Shown: positions 49,401 to 62,170 of the stretch, in pieces
Layout: every line of letters starts with the position of its first letter
Position numbering within the stretch: the first letter of the stretch is position 1
Source of the DNA: Epiperipatus broadwayi
Taxonomy: Eukaryota; Onychophora; Udeonychophora; Euonychophora; Peripatidae
Length of the DNA: 64,000 nucleotides
Direction of reading: 5' to 3'
NCBI GenBank assembly: GCA_028023455.1
Contig: JAQFVV010006827.1
Coordinates: 1 to 64,000, forward strand
Made by a program: the position numbers and the translations under genes
Notes under the pieces: generated by a model
What the model saw: only the letters and a program-made list of their open reading frames with translations
Told to the model about the DNA's origin: nothing
Databases searched by the model: none

Positions 49401-50542
49401 ATGCCTATCCATTTTCTTCATATAAAAAGGCCTCTGGCTGTGACTCCCTAAGTCTGGCACACACTCTGTCCATACACTTTCTTCGTACAAAAAGGCCTGC
49501 ATGTCAGAAATGTCCACGGCATGCCTATCCACTTCATCTTACATCCAGAAGCATGACTTTTCCTGTTATTTCTTGGTTATAATGTCAGCACCGCAAACCT
49601 CTTCGTATATTTATTTATTTTGCTTCATGACCCAGTTTTAATGCTCTAATATTAAAATTGCATTCTGCTTAAAATATATATAAATGCCAACTACTTCTAG
49701 TTTTATTTAATTAAATTTATTTCAGTCTTATATAATCCCACCATCGTAACTTATTTCTGTATTTAAGAGTATCTATTTGTCTTGGGGAAAATAAAGTGCT
49801 CTTCTTACCAGCGCTAATTAACAGAATTTTCATTAAGTATTTTTGTCATATAATCAAATATGTTTTTCAAATGTATTTTATTTATTTTTATGACTGTAAT
49901 GGTGTGGAAATAGTTTGTATTATATCTGTAATGAATCTCAGAATGTTCCCCAAAATAATGTTAGTGACCATGTTTCAGAACTGTAAATCAATGCGTTAAT
50001 AGAAATTTTATGTAATCTTCTAATAATTGATTGGCATCTTAATATTGGACCCACCAAAGATGTGTGTTTATTTATAATATATTATTTAGCTAATAAAGAG
50101 CATATGAGAAATATAGCATGAATGACATGATGTAATCATCAACCGCTTGCTCATTCATGCACACACTAATGTATACAATTAAGTCATAATGTATAATAAT
50201 TTGTCATTATATTAAACTATATTTTTATTGTCTAACTTATTTGAGTAGTTTGAATTCCTTTTTCTCCACTTTCAAAAGTACAGCCATGCTTATATATATT
50301 TTAGTTTAGTTATAGTAATAGATGTCTCATTGTCTTCTTCGTTTCGCTAGTGGGCCAGATTAAGAATTAATTCTCATGTGCCATCCTTGTTATGTTATCC
50401 ATTGGGTGTTTGATCTGGGTCTTAGAGAGTGGGTTAGAATTCAGGCTGGTCCCTGACCTAAATCTTGGGCTTGACTGGGTTTGAAGTACATTTTGTGAGT
50501 TCCAGCTCATGTTAGATGGATAAACATGTTTTGACTGGTACA
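49401..50542 (+). repeat. 1.14-kb dispersed repeat, copy 2 (with SINE end)
   Basis: Same start, order and end as copy 1, same orientation, ~3.16 kb downstream. The SINE portion (about 50385-50542) has the B box changed to GGGTTAGAATTC, so its promoter is probably weaker. It ends GACTGGTACAATATATG. Sequence outside the 1.14 kb is not shared with copy 1, so this looks like two insertions and not a local segmental duplication. Confidence 0.9.
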
Positions 50543-50926
50543 ATATATGTTATAATTCTCAGCCTATGAAGTAACAATGTGTACATGAACTTCTAAACAC
50601 TTTTGGAATAATGCATTGAATGTGAAATGTCCTTGTTATATGATATACCTCAGAAATTATTATGTCTTCTACATATAAGGTATGAAATTTATAACTATCC
50701 TTTATAGTATCTTCCATTATTATGAGTACATTTATTTTAATGCTAGTTAAATGAAGAAAAAATGTGAAGATTCCTCAATATTTAATTATGTTCAAATGTT
50801 CCCTCACATTTGTAGTACCAAAAAAAATACTAATGCTAATGATACACAAATTAATATTTATTAACAAGTAAATCAAATAACATATTTTATAACTTTACAT
50901 CTCAAAAAGTAGTTTGATTATATGTC

Positions 50927-50936
<10 letters not shown>

Positions 50937-50991
<55 letters not shown>
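50937..50991. repeat. (TA)n array
   Basis: Direct reading, preceded by a short GT run. Confidence 0.97.
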
Positions 50992-50993
<2 letters not shown>

Positions 50994-51299
50994 AAGTGAT
51001 CAGTGTGTAAGCACACACAGAGCTTCATGTTAGTTGTTGGAAATAGTATACGTCTATAGATTTTTAAAGCTCAAATATCTAATTTTTCATTTTTATTTGT
51101 TTGTTAAAGGGGATAATATACAGATGCATGTGTGTGTCTTGGTGAATGAGAGGGCTCATATGTATATATGTCTTGTTTCATTGAAATGCATTTTTTATAT
51201 ATATTTAGAAAGAAAAATATATTTCCTTTGTCTTATATATTTGTCCTAAAAGGCGATTCTTTCCTTGCGAATAATATTTTGATGGTTCTGTTTTTTTCT

Positions 51300-52025
51300 T
51301 AAACATTCCGAAAAATGTAGTTGCATGTAAGTGTGAATTTATTTTCTCATCTTTAAGGCCATTAAAAGGCAATTAAGATTTTCATACCTTGGTGTAATCT
51401 TAACAGGATTGTGTCAACTGTTTTAGATCAAAGATCAACCCAGCTAGTTGCATGGAAGTGTTAAATTATTTTCTCATCTTTAAACTGATTTAAATCAAAG
51501 ATCAATCCAGCAGTCTGTTTTCATTTCTAACCAAGGCAGTTATAGTATAGGTGTTAAAAAATATAGAAAACAAAGAGTTGCTTAGCAAAAGTTTTTATAA
51601 ATACTGGGCTAAATTTTCGAGAGGGGGAGGGGAAAAAGAATCAAGACGTTAAACTCAAGCAGTGAGAGAATAAAAATAAAGTTGTTGGCAGTGAAAAAAG
51701 TTTGTTCTTTTTAAAGCAAAAGTTTTAAGAGAAAAGTGATTCTCAGCTACTAGAGCAATTGACTGTATTTAAGCTGAGAAGAGATCCACGCTATGATCTG
51801 TGAGTAGGACAAATTTACTTTTCCCTTCTCTGAAAAATCTCCAGAAAAATGCATCTAAAGAAGAGGAAGAAAGACAATTGATCCCATGCTGCTGCTATGA
51901 AAGAAGATGGAGAACCAACATCAAAGCCGGTCTATCCTGAGTCCAGTAAAGCCCAAGGTCGATCCTGACAATGAATGAACCAGTAGGAAAATATCTGCCT
52001 CAATCAAAGTGACACAGTAATCTAT
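51300..52025. other. GC-richer block with internal repeat and splice-donor-like site; identity unknown
   Basis: TATTTTCTCATCTTTAA and AGATCAAAGATCAAcCCAG recur twice (about 51340-51450 and 51460-51520). From 51600 to 52010 composition is less AT-rich, and ATCTGTGAGT at 51797-51805 would be a good 5' splice site on the plus strand. No coding frame longer than about 30 codons follows. It could be an untranslated exon or an old transposable element; there is nothing to decide between them. Confidence 0.35.
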
Positions 52026-53229
52026 CACAAGTATAAACTTTCAATCTTTAAAAAAATAAATTTATATCTTTAAAATGCCTTCTATAAAAACTTGAGAACA
52101 TTCATTTTCCTCAGATTTATAAAATTCGTAAAAGACTATCTTAAAAAGAGATGCGTTTCAAGGGGACAGTGATATATATATGAGTGTTTTAGTTTTTTTT
52201 TACTATCTTAAAAAAATGTGTGTTTCAAAAGGGACAGTGATAGTTATTTTTATTATTGCTTTTAACAAGTCAATTTGAATTATAACTAGATTACTTATTA
52301 ATGGTTAAAAAAAAAAGAGTGTAATGTATAATTCTAAGTGGAACAAAAGATTATTATAGAATTTATAATTACAGCTTTTATGTGTTTTATTTTGAGATAT
52401 GCTGGTATGTTTTTTTAAGTATAATATATATTTGATTGATTAATTTATTTGTGCCAATTTAGTTAGGTGTGGGGACAAATGATATTACACTATGAAACCA
52501 ATTTATGTATAAATTTGTTTGCTTTATTCCGAATCTAAAGTGGGAAAGGGGTAACGATTCATTTTGAATGGTAAAATAAGAAACAGTCAAAGTTAAATTT
52601 CTTAAATCGTGTCTAAGTCTGGCTTAGTTAAAAATGTCATTTATTTAAAAAAAAAAAAAAAGAGAGAGAGAAAAGAAATCAAATATCTGTATAAAAAAAT
52701 CCGCCCTCTTCCCATATATGCATAATCACAATACCTTGGTAAAGAAATTTAAAATATAAATGAGTGTTAAAATTATTTTATTTGATTTAGATTAAGATTC
52801 TTTGTGACAATAAAAATAAAATAAAATGATATATATATATATATATGCGTCTATTTATGTGTTAAAAAAAAATTAATAATAATAGTGCTTCTTTCTCAAG
52901 TATAAAACGGGCAATATTACTTATTGCAAAGATATGTGTTCATCTCACTATATATATATATTTAGTGATGCATGCATTTGGGGAAAGAAATATCTCAGCA
53001 GTAGTATTTTTTTCGCCTCTTTAGCATTTTATGGTTAAGATTTATATTTGAAACACTTGGGCGTTTTATAGCCTATAAGATATGGTTGTCTTAAATTTCC
53101 CCATTATTACTTATTAAATACAGGTTTAGGAAAATATCTATGCAGATATAAGTTAATGCTTTTAATGGGCAAATATATCAGTGGCTTAATAGATTGATCT
53201 GTGCCTATATGGCTTTTAATAAAGAATAG

Positions 53230-53530
53230 ATGTCGAGTATGCTATGCGGACTGCCACACGGATATTTTACCGGTCCTGGCGATACGAGATAGCCATGGTT
53301 TTCTTTGAGCCGATGAATGGGTAGACTCTATAACGATAGGGATTCAAAGCCCACGCTCTATTATTTCCTACACAAGCCAAGCTGAATGCGGATGTGTTAT
53401 CATAGGAACATATATATATATTACTGCTCGACAAAGGAGATTGGCCCATGTTTGCCAATGCTAATAATATAGCCAGCACAGGATTCAAACCCAGACGCCA
53501 CTGAATGCTGTAATTAGATTTCTTAATCAT
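53230..53530 (-). mobile_element. SINE-like element(s), minus strand
   Basis: The minus strand has GGGTTTGAATCCTG (around 53482) and a second TGGGCTTTGAATCCC (around 53345), both B-box-like, and ends GACCGGTAAAATAT near 53262, related to the GACCGGTACAATATA tail. It may be a dimer or two nested SINEs. The 153-codon minus-strand frame spanning it starts in flanking DNA and shows no domain; I read it as chance. Confidence 0.5.
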
Positions 53531-54072
53531 ACCTGTTGTTAATTCTGTGTGAAATAGATAAACCATATTTTTCATATAACTATTAATAATGAAGGGAGCT
53601 AAAATTATGCTTTTGTCCATAACTCCTGCTGGGAATACTAACAATAAAATATAATAATAATAAATATATATATACTTAACTTCCCCTATGTATGTAAACA
53701 CACGCATAAATTTATTATATATATTCATTTGGCCTCTAACTTAATATAACCAGGTATTGTGTTTGCTCTCCAAAATTGGCATATTAATTTTATGGTGGCA
53801 TATTTCTTGATAAAATATTATATTAATAATAAAAAATAAACTCAATATAAAAATTTGTTTTATGCTGACACGTAATAATACTGATTATTTACTATGTGTG
53901 TAACTATCATTTCTGGTTAATTTATAATTATTGTTTTGATTCACAATTGTTGTTGTCATGAACTCCAGTATGACTTCATTATGATGCACACACACATCTA
54001 ATACTGATGTTCATTATTGTAATCGTTATATTTAATAGTTCATAACCTTGGTTGTCATTATTGACAGGTGAC

Positions 54073-54240
54073 TTCTTTGTAAAAATCATACATTTATCCT
54101 AGTGATATCTAAATACTGTACTTTTGTAAATAACTTATGGTTGAATATTGTAATTCTTTGTAAAAATCATATATTTATCCTAGTGATATCTAAATTCTGT
54201 ACCATTATTGATAACTGATAATCAAACATTGTAATTATTA
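54073..54240. repeat. 81-bp tandem duplication
   Basis: TTCTTTGTAAAAATCATA recurs at 54073 and 54154, each followed by ATTTATCCTAGTGATATCTA. Confidence 0.9.
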
Positions 54241-54519
54241 TTTTTTGGTTTAAAAATGTAAACCCATACACGATCATAATAAGATTCAAACATGGTTATT
54301 ATTATTTATATTTTCTAATGAATTGTGTTAATAAATTGTATATATTTACACCATTGTCATGTCATTCCCTGGTTCATCATATCCACTCAACCACATCCAC
54401 ACTTGATTAAGTCATATATGTATGTATCCAAAACCTATGAAATATTAAAAATAATATTTTGAGCTATATTAAAGTATTTAGTGAGTATCTTAGATTAAAT
54501 TAATAAAGTCTAGTGCAGG

Positions 54520-54765
54520 ATAGGCTAAGTTTGAATTGAGAGTCTTTGTTTCTACCCTGACCACCGGGACCGAAGAAAAATGATAACCATTAGTAGCATC
54601 AGGAGCGTTGGTTGGATAGTGGAGATTTTGGAGCACTGGCAAATAGGTTAAAGCTTAGTACTGTTCCGCGACTACCATATCCTGAACATACTGGGTTTGA
54701 AGTACTTTTTCTAGGTCTCTGAATCTTGTTGGCTGATCACACGATTCTGACCGTTACAATATACA
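54520..54765 (+). mobile_element. tRNA-derived SINE (probable)
   Basis: GCGTTGGTTGGATAGTGG (near 54605) resembles an A-box region; the B-box position reads AGGTTAAAGCTTA and is degraded. The 3' part shares ACTGGGTTTGAAGTAC with the SINEs ending at 47374 and 50542, and finishes GACCGTTACAATATACA. Confidence 0.55.
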
Positions 54766-54779
54766 CACACAACATGATG

Positions 54780-57700
54780 CATACCTATGATGAATCCCAA
54801 CAAAAATATCCCAAATTACTTATTTGATTATAAAATTAATTTTGATGAGAGATTACTTTGAGCTATCTAGCTATAAAGACTTCACAGCTTGCATTTAGAT
54901 GATCTTCATTATCGTAGATAAGCCTATCCCATATAATGATATTATTTAATTGTATAGCATGGATATGAATATATAATAACTCCTAGTTCATAAGAGTAAG
55001 ATCTTTAGACATGAATTTAACTGATTGATACACCATGTTTGGAGTTAAGATTTGGAGTTAAGAATCATATATGTAAGCATAATTACAATATATAGATTGT
55101 AAGCAACAATATATTATTATTATCAATAATAAAAATGCAATTTTTGTTATATAATAATTCACTTAGTTTTTCATAAAAAAATAATATGAGAAAATAGACC
55201 TACATAATTCTTAACATTTAAAATCTGATCAGGCAGATGTAATTTGAATTATTATTATTGCTATATCAAATTAACAGTACATAAATTTTAATAAAGTTTT
55301 CTGCAGTCTGGATGCAAGCATATGTAATTAAGCCCAATAATAATCATTATATCAATATAAAGTATAGTATATATATATTTGAACAAATAATTGGATGCCA
55401 AAATGCAGGGAACATATTAATAATATGAATAGCAGGAGTGCTTATTATTATTTTTAGCACAGGAACAGGCATTCAACATCTGCATATATTTAATCAAAAC
55501 ATACTAATATATAACACAATTACCAAGAGAATCCTTGCTTGAATTTTTTATAACTTAAGATTTTATGCTTCAACATTAATATTGACAATATGGAAATAAT
55601 TATATAAATATCCAAACATCTCAAATTTAACATCTCTATAAGCAAACAACAGATAAATCCACACATTTGAATTACTTATGTTACATTATTATTTTTGTAA
55701 CAAAATTCCAAAAAGTTATAGAAAAAACTCCATAATTATATAACACATATAAAGATGAACTTCAAAGAAATACAAATCATTTTTGCTATCTAATGATCTA
55801 TAATTCTACTGTTCCACTCTCATTCTTCATTCATTTATTCTGTTGTAAATTTATATGATTATTATGATGTTCAAAATAGAATGGTTTATATTTTCTTATA
55901 GAAATTCTGATAAATTTTATTAATCTAACTAGTAAATAATTTGTTCTTTCAATAGTATTGATCATAAAGAAATACACATAAAGATTTTATTATTATTTAA
56001 AATGTTAAATATTTAAAATGTGTATCATTAACTTATTATTATCAAAAATATACATAATTTATAAAGCATATCATTAATACATGAAATAATAGTAATAGAT
56101 ATATGCAGTAGAATTGTAAGACAAAAGTATATCTATACCTTTAAACAGTTTCTATTACAGTTTAATTACAATTCTTGAATGACATGTACATGCAGATGTA
56201 GTTAAAATTGAAATAATTTCATTGTCAAAGATATGGAGGTTTCTTTAGTTTTCTAATTTTCAGAGCTGTTATAGACATATATAGATATTTGACAATGAAT
56301 TTTTTTATGTATGATATTTTGAGGTTAACATACATTTGTTAAATATAATTCTTTTAATATTAAATTGATGTTGAAGGTAATACATTTCATGGTGTGATGA
56401 TTATACTAAGGCATTTTCTATAAAGTTGAATTTCTCTTAAAAAAAATTTTTTTTAGATCAACTTTTCGTTATTTTTAGAATTGCCCAAAAGAACTAGTAC
56501 CATAATTAATTCTAACTGTTATGAAATGATTGATGAATATAATTACTGAAATGATTATATCATTTGGATAATTAAGGATTTTAGTTATATGCTATATGTA
56601 GGCATTTTTAACGTTTTGACTAAGAAGGATATATTGTGTATAAGCTTCACCTAACACATTTACAATTTGCAGTTAAAGCAGCATATAATATAACTCTTAT
56701 TTACAACTATTTATTGAAACATTAATAATCATTCAGTGCCTTACTGATTTTTAATGCTAATTTAAATATCAGAAAGACCTGAAGCTTTGTTTTGGAATTT
56801 TCTCTACGTTATTAAATGCTAAGAAAACATATTTTATCAGTTTGTAAAATAGGATTAGACCCATCAGTAGCAGGATGATTAAATTAAGGTAAAACAATTT
56901 AAGAAAATAGTCAACAATTCTAACTCTGCCAAATGAATTAATTATTTATTAATTATTATTATATAATTTGATTTTAAGAATATATGTTTTATGCATCATT
57001 AAAATTAAAATGGTATATATTAAACTATACTCAAAACATTCTAGAATTGATTTCATGACGCCTATTATTGACATAAACAAATAATTTTTTACTTATAAAA
57101 ATGTATTATTAATTGATTTAGTTTATTTCACACAAAACTTAAGCCTTAATTTTAATTTCATAATAAATAAATTGAATTAACTATTATTTAGTTTTAATTA
57201 ATTCAAATATTTTCAACCTTGTTTATTTATATTTATTCTAATGGCAACTGCTTTTCTCTAAGAGTAACATTAAAAGTATTTCAATGATATTAAAAGACAA
57301 TTAGCATTTATTATTAATAAAATTCATTAACTTATAAAGAGTGAAATTCAATTAAAAAGAGAATCTTTAAATATTTAAAATCAACACAATGACTTTAAAA
57401 GCACTGTCATCATGTAAAGTAGTTGAACAATTACTTCAAATGTTCAGTTGAAATTTAAATGGATTAGTTTACTTTCAACATTATTATAGAATAAGTGTAT
57501 TTAAAACATGATGATGTAAACCATTTAGGATATAATTGAAATGTTATCATCTATATATTTTACATCTGCATTAATTTTGCTTTCTATAAAAATAATGTAA
57601 TAGACATAAATGTAATCAGTATTTTAATTAATGTGAGTTTAAATGGCAGTCGATGAGGTTCTTACTACTACTTCATTACATATAAGCAAATTACTATTAC

Positions 57701-58425
57701 TTTTTATTACACCAAGTTCAATATCATTTATTCAGCTATCTGTAATTTGTCAACTTTTATATCGGGAAAATACCTCGAGAGAGGTCTTACATTTTCATAA
57801 CTGCCAGACATATTTTAGTATACATGCATTGAAAAATAGCGTATTATAGAAAATAACATAAAAAAAATTGAAGAAAATAACATAATTGAATAAATATCAG
57901 TAAATTAATAAAACTTATTAAAGAACTCTATGTCACCCCTCTCTCACCAATAAATCTTCTTACTACGTTTAGGGAAAGGTAAAAGTCACTAAGCTAATTA
58001 CATTTTAATTAAAACATGTTTGCATTGATGGGGGATCATCAGTAAATGTTTATCGATTTTTAATTACTGTGATATAAAAAGCATTTCTAAGATATTAAAA
58101 CCAGCTCTGTTATTGCTTAATATTTATAGTTAATAAATAAATAAAAAAACATTATTTGCTTAATTTCTACTATACATGCAAAAATAAGCATATATTTTAC
58201 ATTTTATATCTTACAGTAAGTCAAATGAAAAAATGTAATATATTCAATACTGTAGATATTAAAATTAATAATTACGTGACATTTATATACATTCTCAGGA
58301 AACTGTGGATACTTCAAAAATATGGATTAGTATTGAAGCAATAAGAGGGGTAGTGTTGAATTTTTGAAATGACCTCACTAAATAAAATGAAATCATTAGT
58401 TCATAAAGTCTGCTGCCCACATATA
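54780..58425. other. Long AT-rich stretch without recognised feature
   Basis: No domain-bearing frame, tandem array or inverted pair noticed on either strand. Confidence 0.5.
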
Positions 58426-58441
58426 TGTGAAAAAGTTCAAC

Positions 58442-58497
58442 GATCTCCAATATACATATTTAGCACTCACCAGTTAGTACGGATCATCATCTCTCAC
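58442..58497 (-). ncRNA. Family D hammerhead remnant (stem II/GAAA deleted)
   Basis: Minus strand has CTGGTGAGTGCT then AAATATGTATATTGGAGATC. About 11 bases covering the stem II loop and the start of GAAA are missing. Inactive. Confidence 0.55.
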
Positions 58498-58837
58498 ACA
58501 TATATACAATCACTGCACAGTTTATATTTAAAATAGAAAATCTTCAAACTTTAATGGATAAGCTACAATCTTCTCTATCCTTCAACTCTAGTCATCCACA
58601 TCCTTGAAAATCTGAGGATGAAATGCTCAAAGGCCTTATTGATTCCAATATTATTGTCATACCCATGTTGACCTTAAGTCAATATTGGCATCAACAAGGC
58701 CTTTGAACATTTCATCCTTGGATATTCAATGATGTGCATCACTGGGGAGTGGAGAAGATTAAAGATTCAATTACAGTTTGATGATTTTCTATATTAATAC
58801 AAAGTGAGTAGTGTTTGTATATATGTGTGGAAGTAGG

Positions 58838-58893
58838 TGATCAGGAGCAACTAATGATTGCTAGATTAGCATGAAATACATATATTGAAGATT
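58838..58893 (+). ncRNA. Family D hammerhead motif (G5 mutated)
   Basis: GATCAGGAGCAA, then CTAATGA (G5 to A), a well-paired stem II TGCTA/TAGCA, GAAA, AUACAUAUA stem III and TTGAAGAT. Only the core change makes it look dead. Confidence 0.65.
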
Positions 58894-59779
58894 ATTGTCC
58901 TTTTCATATCTATGTAATCATATTTATCAGTTGTATAGGATGGATTGGATAATTGTGGAGAGTTTGAAAGTCTGAGTTCAAGTCCCTAACAATTACACTA
59001 GTATAGACAATATACATGTATTTAATTATATTGGTGCATTTAGTCAAATATTATGAATGAGGGATTCTAGACAGAGACAATTATGGATTTATATCCTGAT
59101 AGAAAAAAAAAACGAAAAAGATTATTAGTTTAAGTAATTGAACACAAAAATTTCTCTCACTTTGCTACTTTAATAATCTCCATACTTTCTCTTTCTTTTT
59201 TATTCTTTACATAAATAAAGATACAATAAAAGACAAATGACCCCAAGATGCATTTCCTGCTGAGCCAGCACTCATCAATTGACTCAGGTCACCAGCTCTC
59301 ATATATATCTTTATTACATGAGTTTATCTATGGCGAATTGTCACATCTTTATTTACAATCGCCAAACTTGCTCCACTCACAACCTCGACTTCATACATTT
59401 TTGATAAACCTAACTAAGTTTATCATTAATCATTTATTAAACTAGAGTTTTTCTCTAACACAGATATAAACTTTAATTCAAGTTAAAGATTATTATATCT
59501 GATTTTTACATACACACATACATGGCTTTTCACCTTCCTTCTCGTATGCTATTTTGTTATACAAAGGACAGACAGCTGATCTTCATTTTTGTTTATATTA
59601 TAATACAGTCAACATATAATAATGATAATAATAATATTTAAATACATGTATATTGTCTATACTAAACTTAATATAATTAGAAATGGTTTGAATTCAGTCT
59701 TTCTGACTCTCTAGAGCTATCCACATCATCCTATACAACTGATACACACGATTATATATATATATATATAAGATAAATG

Positions 59780-59833
59780 ATCTCCAATATATATATATCA
59801 TGCTGAACCAGAAGTCATCATTTGGTCCAGATT
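59780..59833 (-). ncRNA. Family D hammerhead motif (C3 and GAAA mutated)
   Basis: Minus strand: AATCTGGACCAA, ATGATGA, stem II CTTCTGGTTCAGCAT, GATA, then ...TTGGAGATCATT. Two invariant positions are changed while the inner stem I CCAA/TTGG is perfect. Confidence 0.6.
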
Positions 59834-60186
59834 ATAATCTCCCACATGTATATATAATCAGTGCTCAACTACCCTCCAACTCTCTAGCACCCATATCATT
59901 GAAAATAACATTCCAAAGTCCTTATTGACGCCAATATTATTGTCATACCCATGTTGACTTTAAGTAATTCTTGACTCATCATTTATAGTACCTTAATATG
60001 CCCATTCAAATACAGAGAAGAGGGATAGGCAGAATACAGGCTGAATATGTAATATTTAAATACAAGTGTAATGTCTATGATGAACAAAATGCAATTAAAA
60101 GAGATTTGAAATCAGACTTTCAAGCTCCTTACAGCTCTTCACTCCATGTTCTAAATTGACACACACAAACACATATATGTGAAAAA

Positions 60187-60242
60187 ATCTCCAATATACC
60201 TATTTCATGTTGAACCAGCTCATCAGTTAGTCTCCAGATCAT
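60187..60242 (-). ncRNA. Family D hammerhead with intact core, weak stem II
   Basis: Minus strand: CTAA/TTGG inner stem I, CTGATGA, GCTGGTTCAACAT, GAAA, AUA-GG-UAU stem III, cleavage A. All core bases are present. Two bases appear to be deleted on the 5' side of stem II, leaving few pairs. Confidence 0.6.
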
Positions 60243-61230
60243 AACCTCCCACACACTTATATAATCAGTACTCAGTTTATATTAAAATAGAAAAATTCAA
60301 ACTTTAATGAACAGGTTTCAGTCTTCTCCATTCATATCATTGAAAATATGATGATGGAATACTCAAAGCCCTTGTTGCTTCCAATGTTATTATCAAACCC
60401 ATGTTGACTAAATCATTGACTCCTCACATGTAGGACCTTCATATGTCTATTCAAAGACACAGACAGGAGCCAGGAAGAATATAGACTGACTATGTAATAT
60501 TTAAATATGAGTGTGTCTATGCTGAAGTTAATGTACTTAGAAGTGATTTGAATTCAGACTTTCAAGCTCCCTACATATATTCACTTTTATAATTACATTA
60601 AATTCATCATAGACAATATACCATATTTAAATATTACACATTTACCCTGTATTCAGCTCATCCCTTTTTGTATGTATTTCAATGATGGGGATGAATAAAG
60701 AATTGGAGGGTGAAGAAGATTGAAGCCTGTCCATTAAAGTTTGAAGACTTGCTGCTATAATATAAATTGAGCACTAATAATATATATGTGTGAGAGATTA
60801 TATCGACCAACTCATGAATGCTGATAGAGACTGCTTATCTTTTTCACATGTATATAAGCATGTATATCAGTTGTATAGAATGTAGTGAAAAGCTTTAGGT
60901 AGCTTGAAAGTCTGAACTGAAATTCCTTCTAATTACCTCAATTACAGTGAAGATGATACCATTGTATTTAAATATTATATATTCAGCCTGTATTTTGCCC
61001 ATCCCTCTTCTGTGTCTTTGAATGAACATATTAAGATTGTAAACATGAGGAGGCACACTGACCTAAAGTCAACATGGATATGAAATAATATTGGAATCAA
61101 CAAGGGTTTTGAACATTCCATCATCAGATTTTCAATGATATTGATGGCTGAAAAATTGGAGGATGAAGAAGATAGAAGCCTATCCATTCTTAATATAAAC
61201 TGAGCGCTGATTATATTTATGGGTGATTAT

Positions 61231-61285
61231 GATCTGAACTGACTGCTGAGTGCTAGTTCAGCATAAAATACATATATTGGATATA
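61231..61285 (+). ncRNA. Family D hammerhead motif (A6 and G12 mutated)
   Basis: CTGCTGA and AAAA replace CTGATGA and GAAA. Stem II GTGCTAGTTCAGCAT and AUACAUAUA remain. Inactive. Confidence 0.6.
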
Positions 61286-61389
61286 ATTTATCTTTTTGAC
61301 ATGTATGTGGTCATGTGTATGGTGTGAATATTTAAAGGGAGCTTAAAGATCGAGTTCAAATCCCTTCTAATTTTAATAATAATAATGTT

Positions 61390-61996
61390 CTATACAATAG
61401 TTGATTCCAATAATTTAAATACATAGTGATAAAAAAAGTTAAATGAATGTATATTTTGATTAAAATTTGGTTTAAATGAGAAAAGTATTCAAATAAATAG
61501 TAAAAGACCAGGCTTCATAAAAATGTAGTCCATTTTTCAAATAATGTACACACATTTATAATCCATTCATCTTTCCAGCAGTTTACAATCTTGTATATAT
61601 ACATATAATGCAAATATATTTTTAGGCACAGCAAATTTGTAAAATATATGGAATAAATCATTTTAAATTTAAAAATAATCAAAAAAATAAAAACATAAAA
61701 GTAGTAAATATATACATCTTTGTATTAATTTTAAAATGATCATGCTTATGACATAAACCTGTTGTGAGACTGCTTGCTTGGTGCATATATTAATTGAATA
61801 TTCACTCTATATATTTTTATTGATAAAGCTATTAATTTCACATACACACGTTCATAAGTAATAAAATTGGTTAATCAAATCATACATAATAATAATAGCG
61901 AGTTACTCATCTCAATACACAAAGAGAAACCAATAACTATTTTATTACTTTACAGTATTTCATTTTCTAATAAGGGACTCACCAAATGTATGACTG
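61390..61996. other. AT-rich DNA without recognised feature
   Basis: Nothing seen apart from a short TA run at 61997-62013 that borders the next repeat. Confidence 0.55.
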
Positions 61997-62116
61997 ATAT
62001 ATATATATATATAAAATTAAGAGCGTGCTAATAGCTCTAAACAAGCTTTTTTTAATTTTATTTATGATAAATGCTACTACAAGAGAAGGCATTCAAATCA
62101 TTTTTATCTTGGATTG

Positions 62117-62170
62117 TCCCCATCCCCAGACCGGTTTCGACCTATGGGTCTCTTCAGTGAGGAGTTGGGA
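62117..62170 (-). ncRNA. Type I hammerhead ribozyme, family A, intact (outer left)
   Basis: Minus strand: core CTGAAGA (position 7 is variable in hammerheads), stem II GACC/GGTC with loop CATA, GAAA, minimal stem III AC/GU, cleavage C, then stem I CCUCA/UGGGG inner and UCCC/GGGA outer with an internal loop between. No invariant base is missing. The tiny stem III matches PLE and retrozyme hammerheads that may act as dimers. Confidence 0.92.

Larger units (their letters stand above)
58430..61390. repeat. Family D hammerhead repeat array, mixed orientation
   Basis: At least seven partial or full units. Minus-oriented pieces lie at about 58430-58675, 59690-59960, 60060-60470 and 60520-60600; plus-oriented pieces at about 58680-59010, 60650-60990 and 60990-61390. 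A palindromic junction near 58670 joins CAAAGGCCTTATTGATkCCA to its complement. Unit landmarks on the sense strand, in order: AACATTCCATCATCAGATTT, GGAGAAGATTGAAGCCTGTC, AACTGAGCGCTGATTATAT, GATCTGGACCAA, hammerhead core, TTGGAGATCATTTATC, ATATCAGTTGTATA, GAAAGTCTGAGTTCAAATCC, ATTCAGCCTGTATTCTGCCC. 59020-59690 inside is unrelated AT-rich DNA. Confidence 0.88.

Noticed and set aside
53267-53728. 153-codon minus-strand open frame
   Set aside because: It starts in TA-rich flank, runs across SINE-like sequence with two B-box-like motifs, has no recognisable domain and shows no codon bias.
58430-61390. CRISPR array
   Set aside because: The repeats are hundreds of bases long, diverged, in both orientations and in eukaryotic DNA. 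There are no short regular repeat-spacer units.
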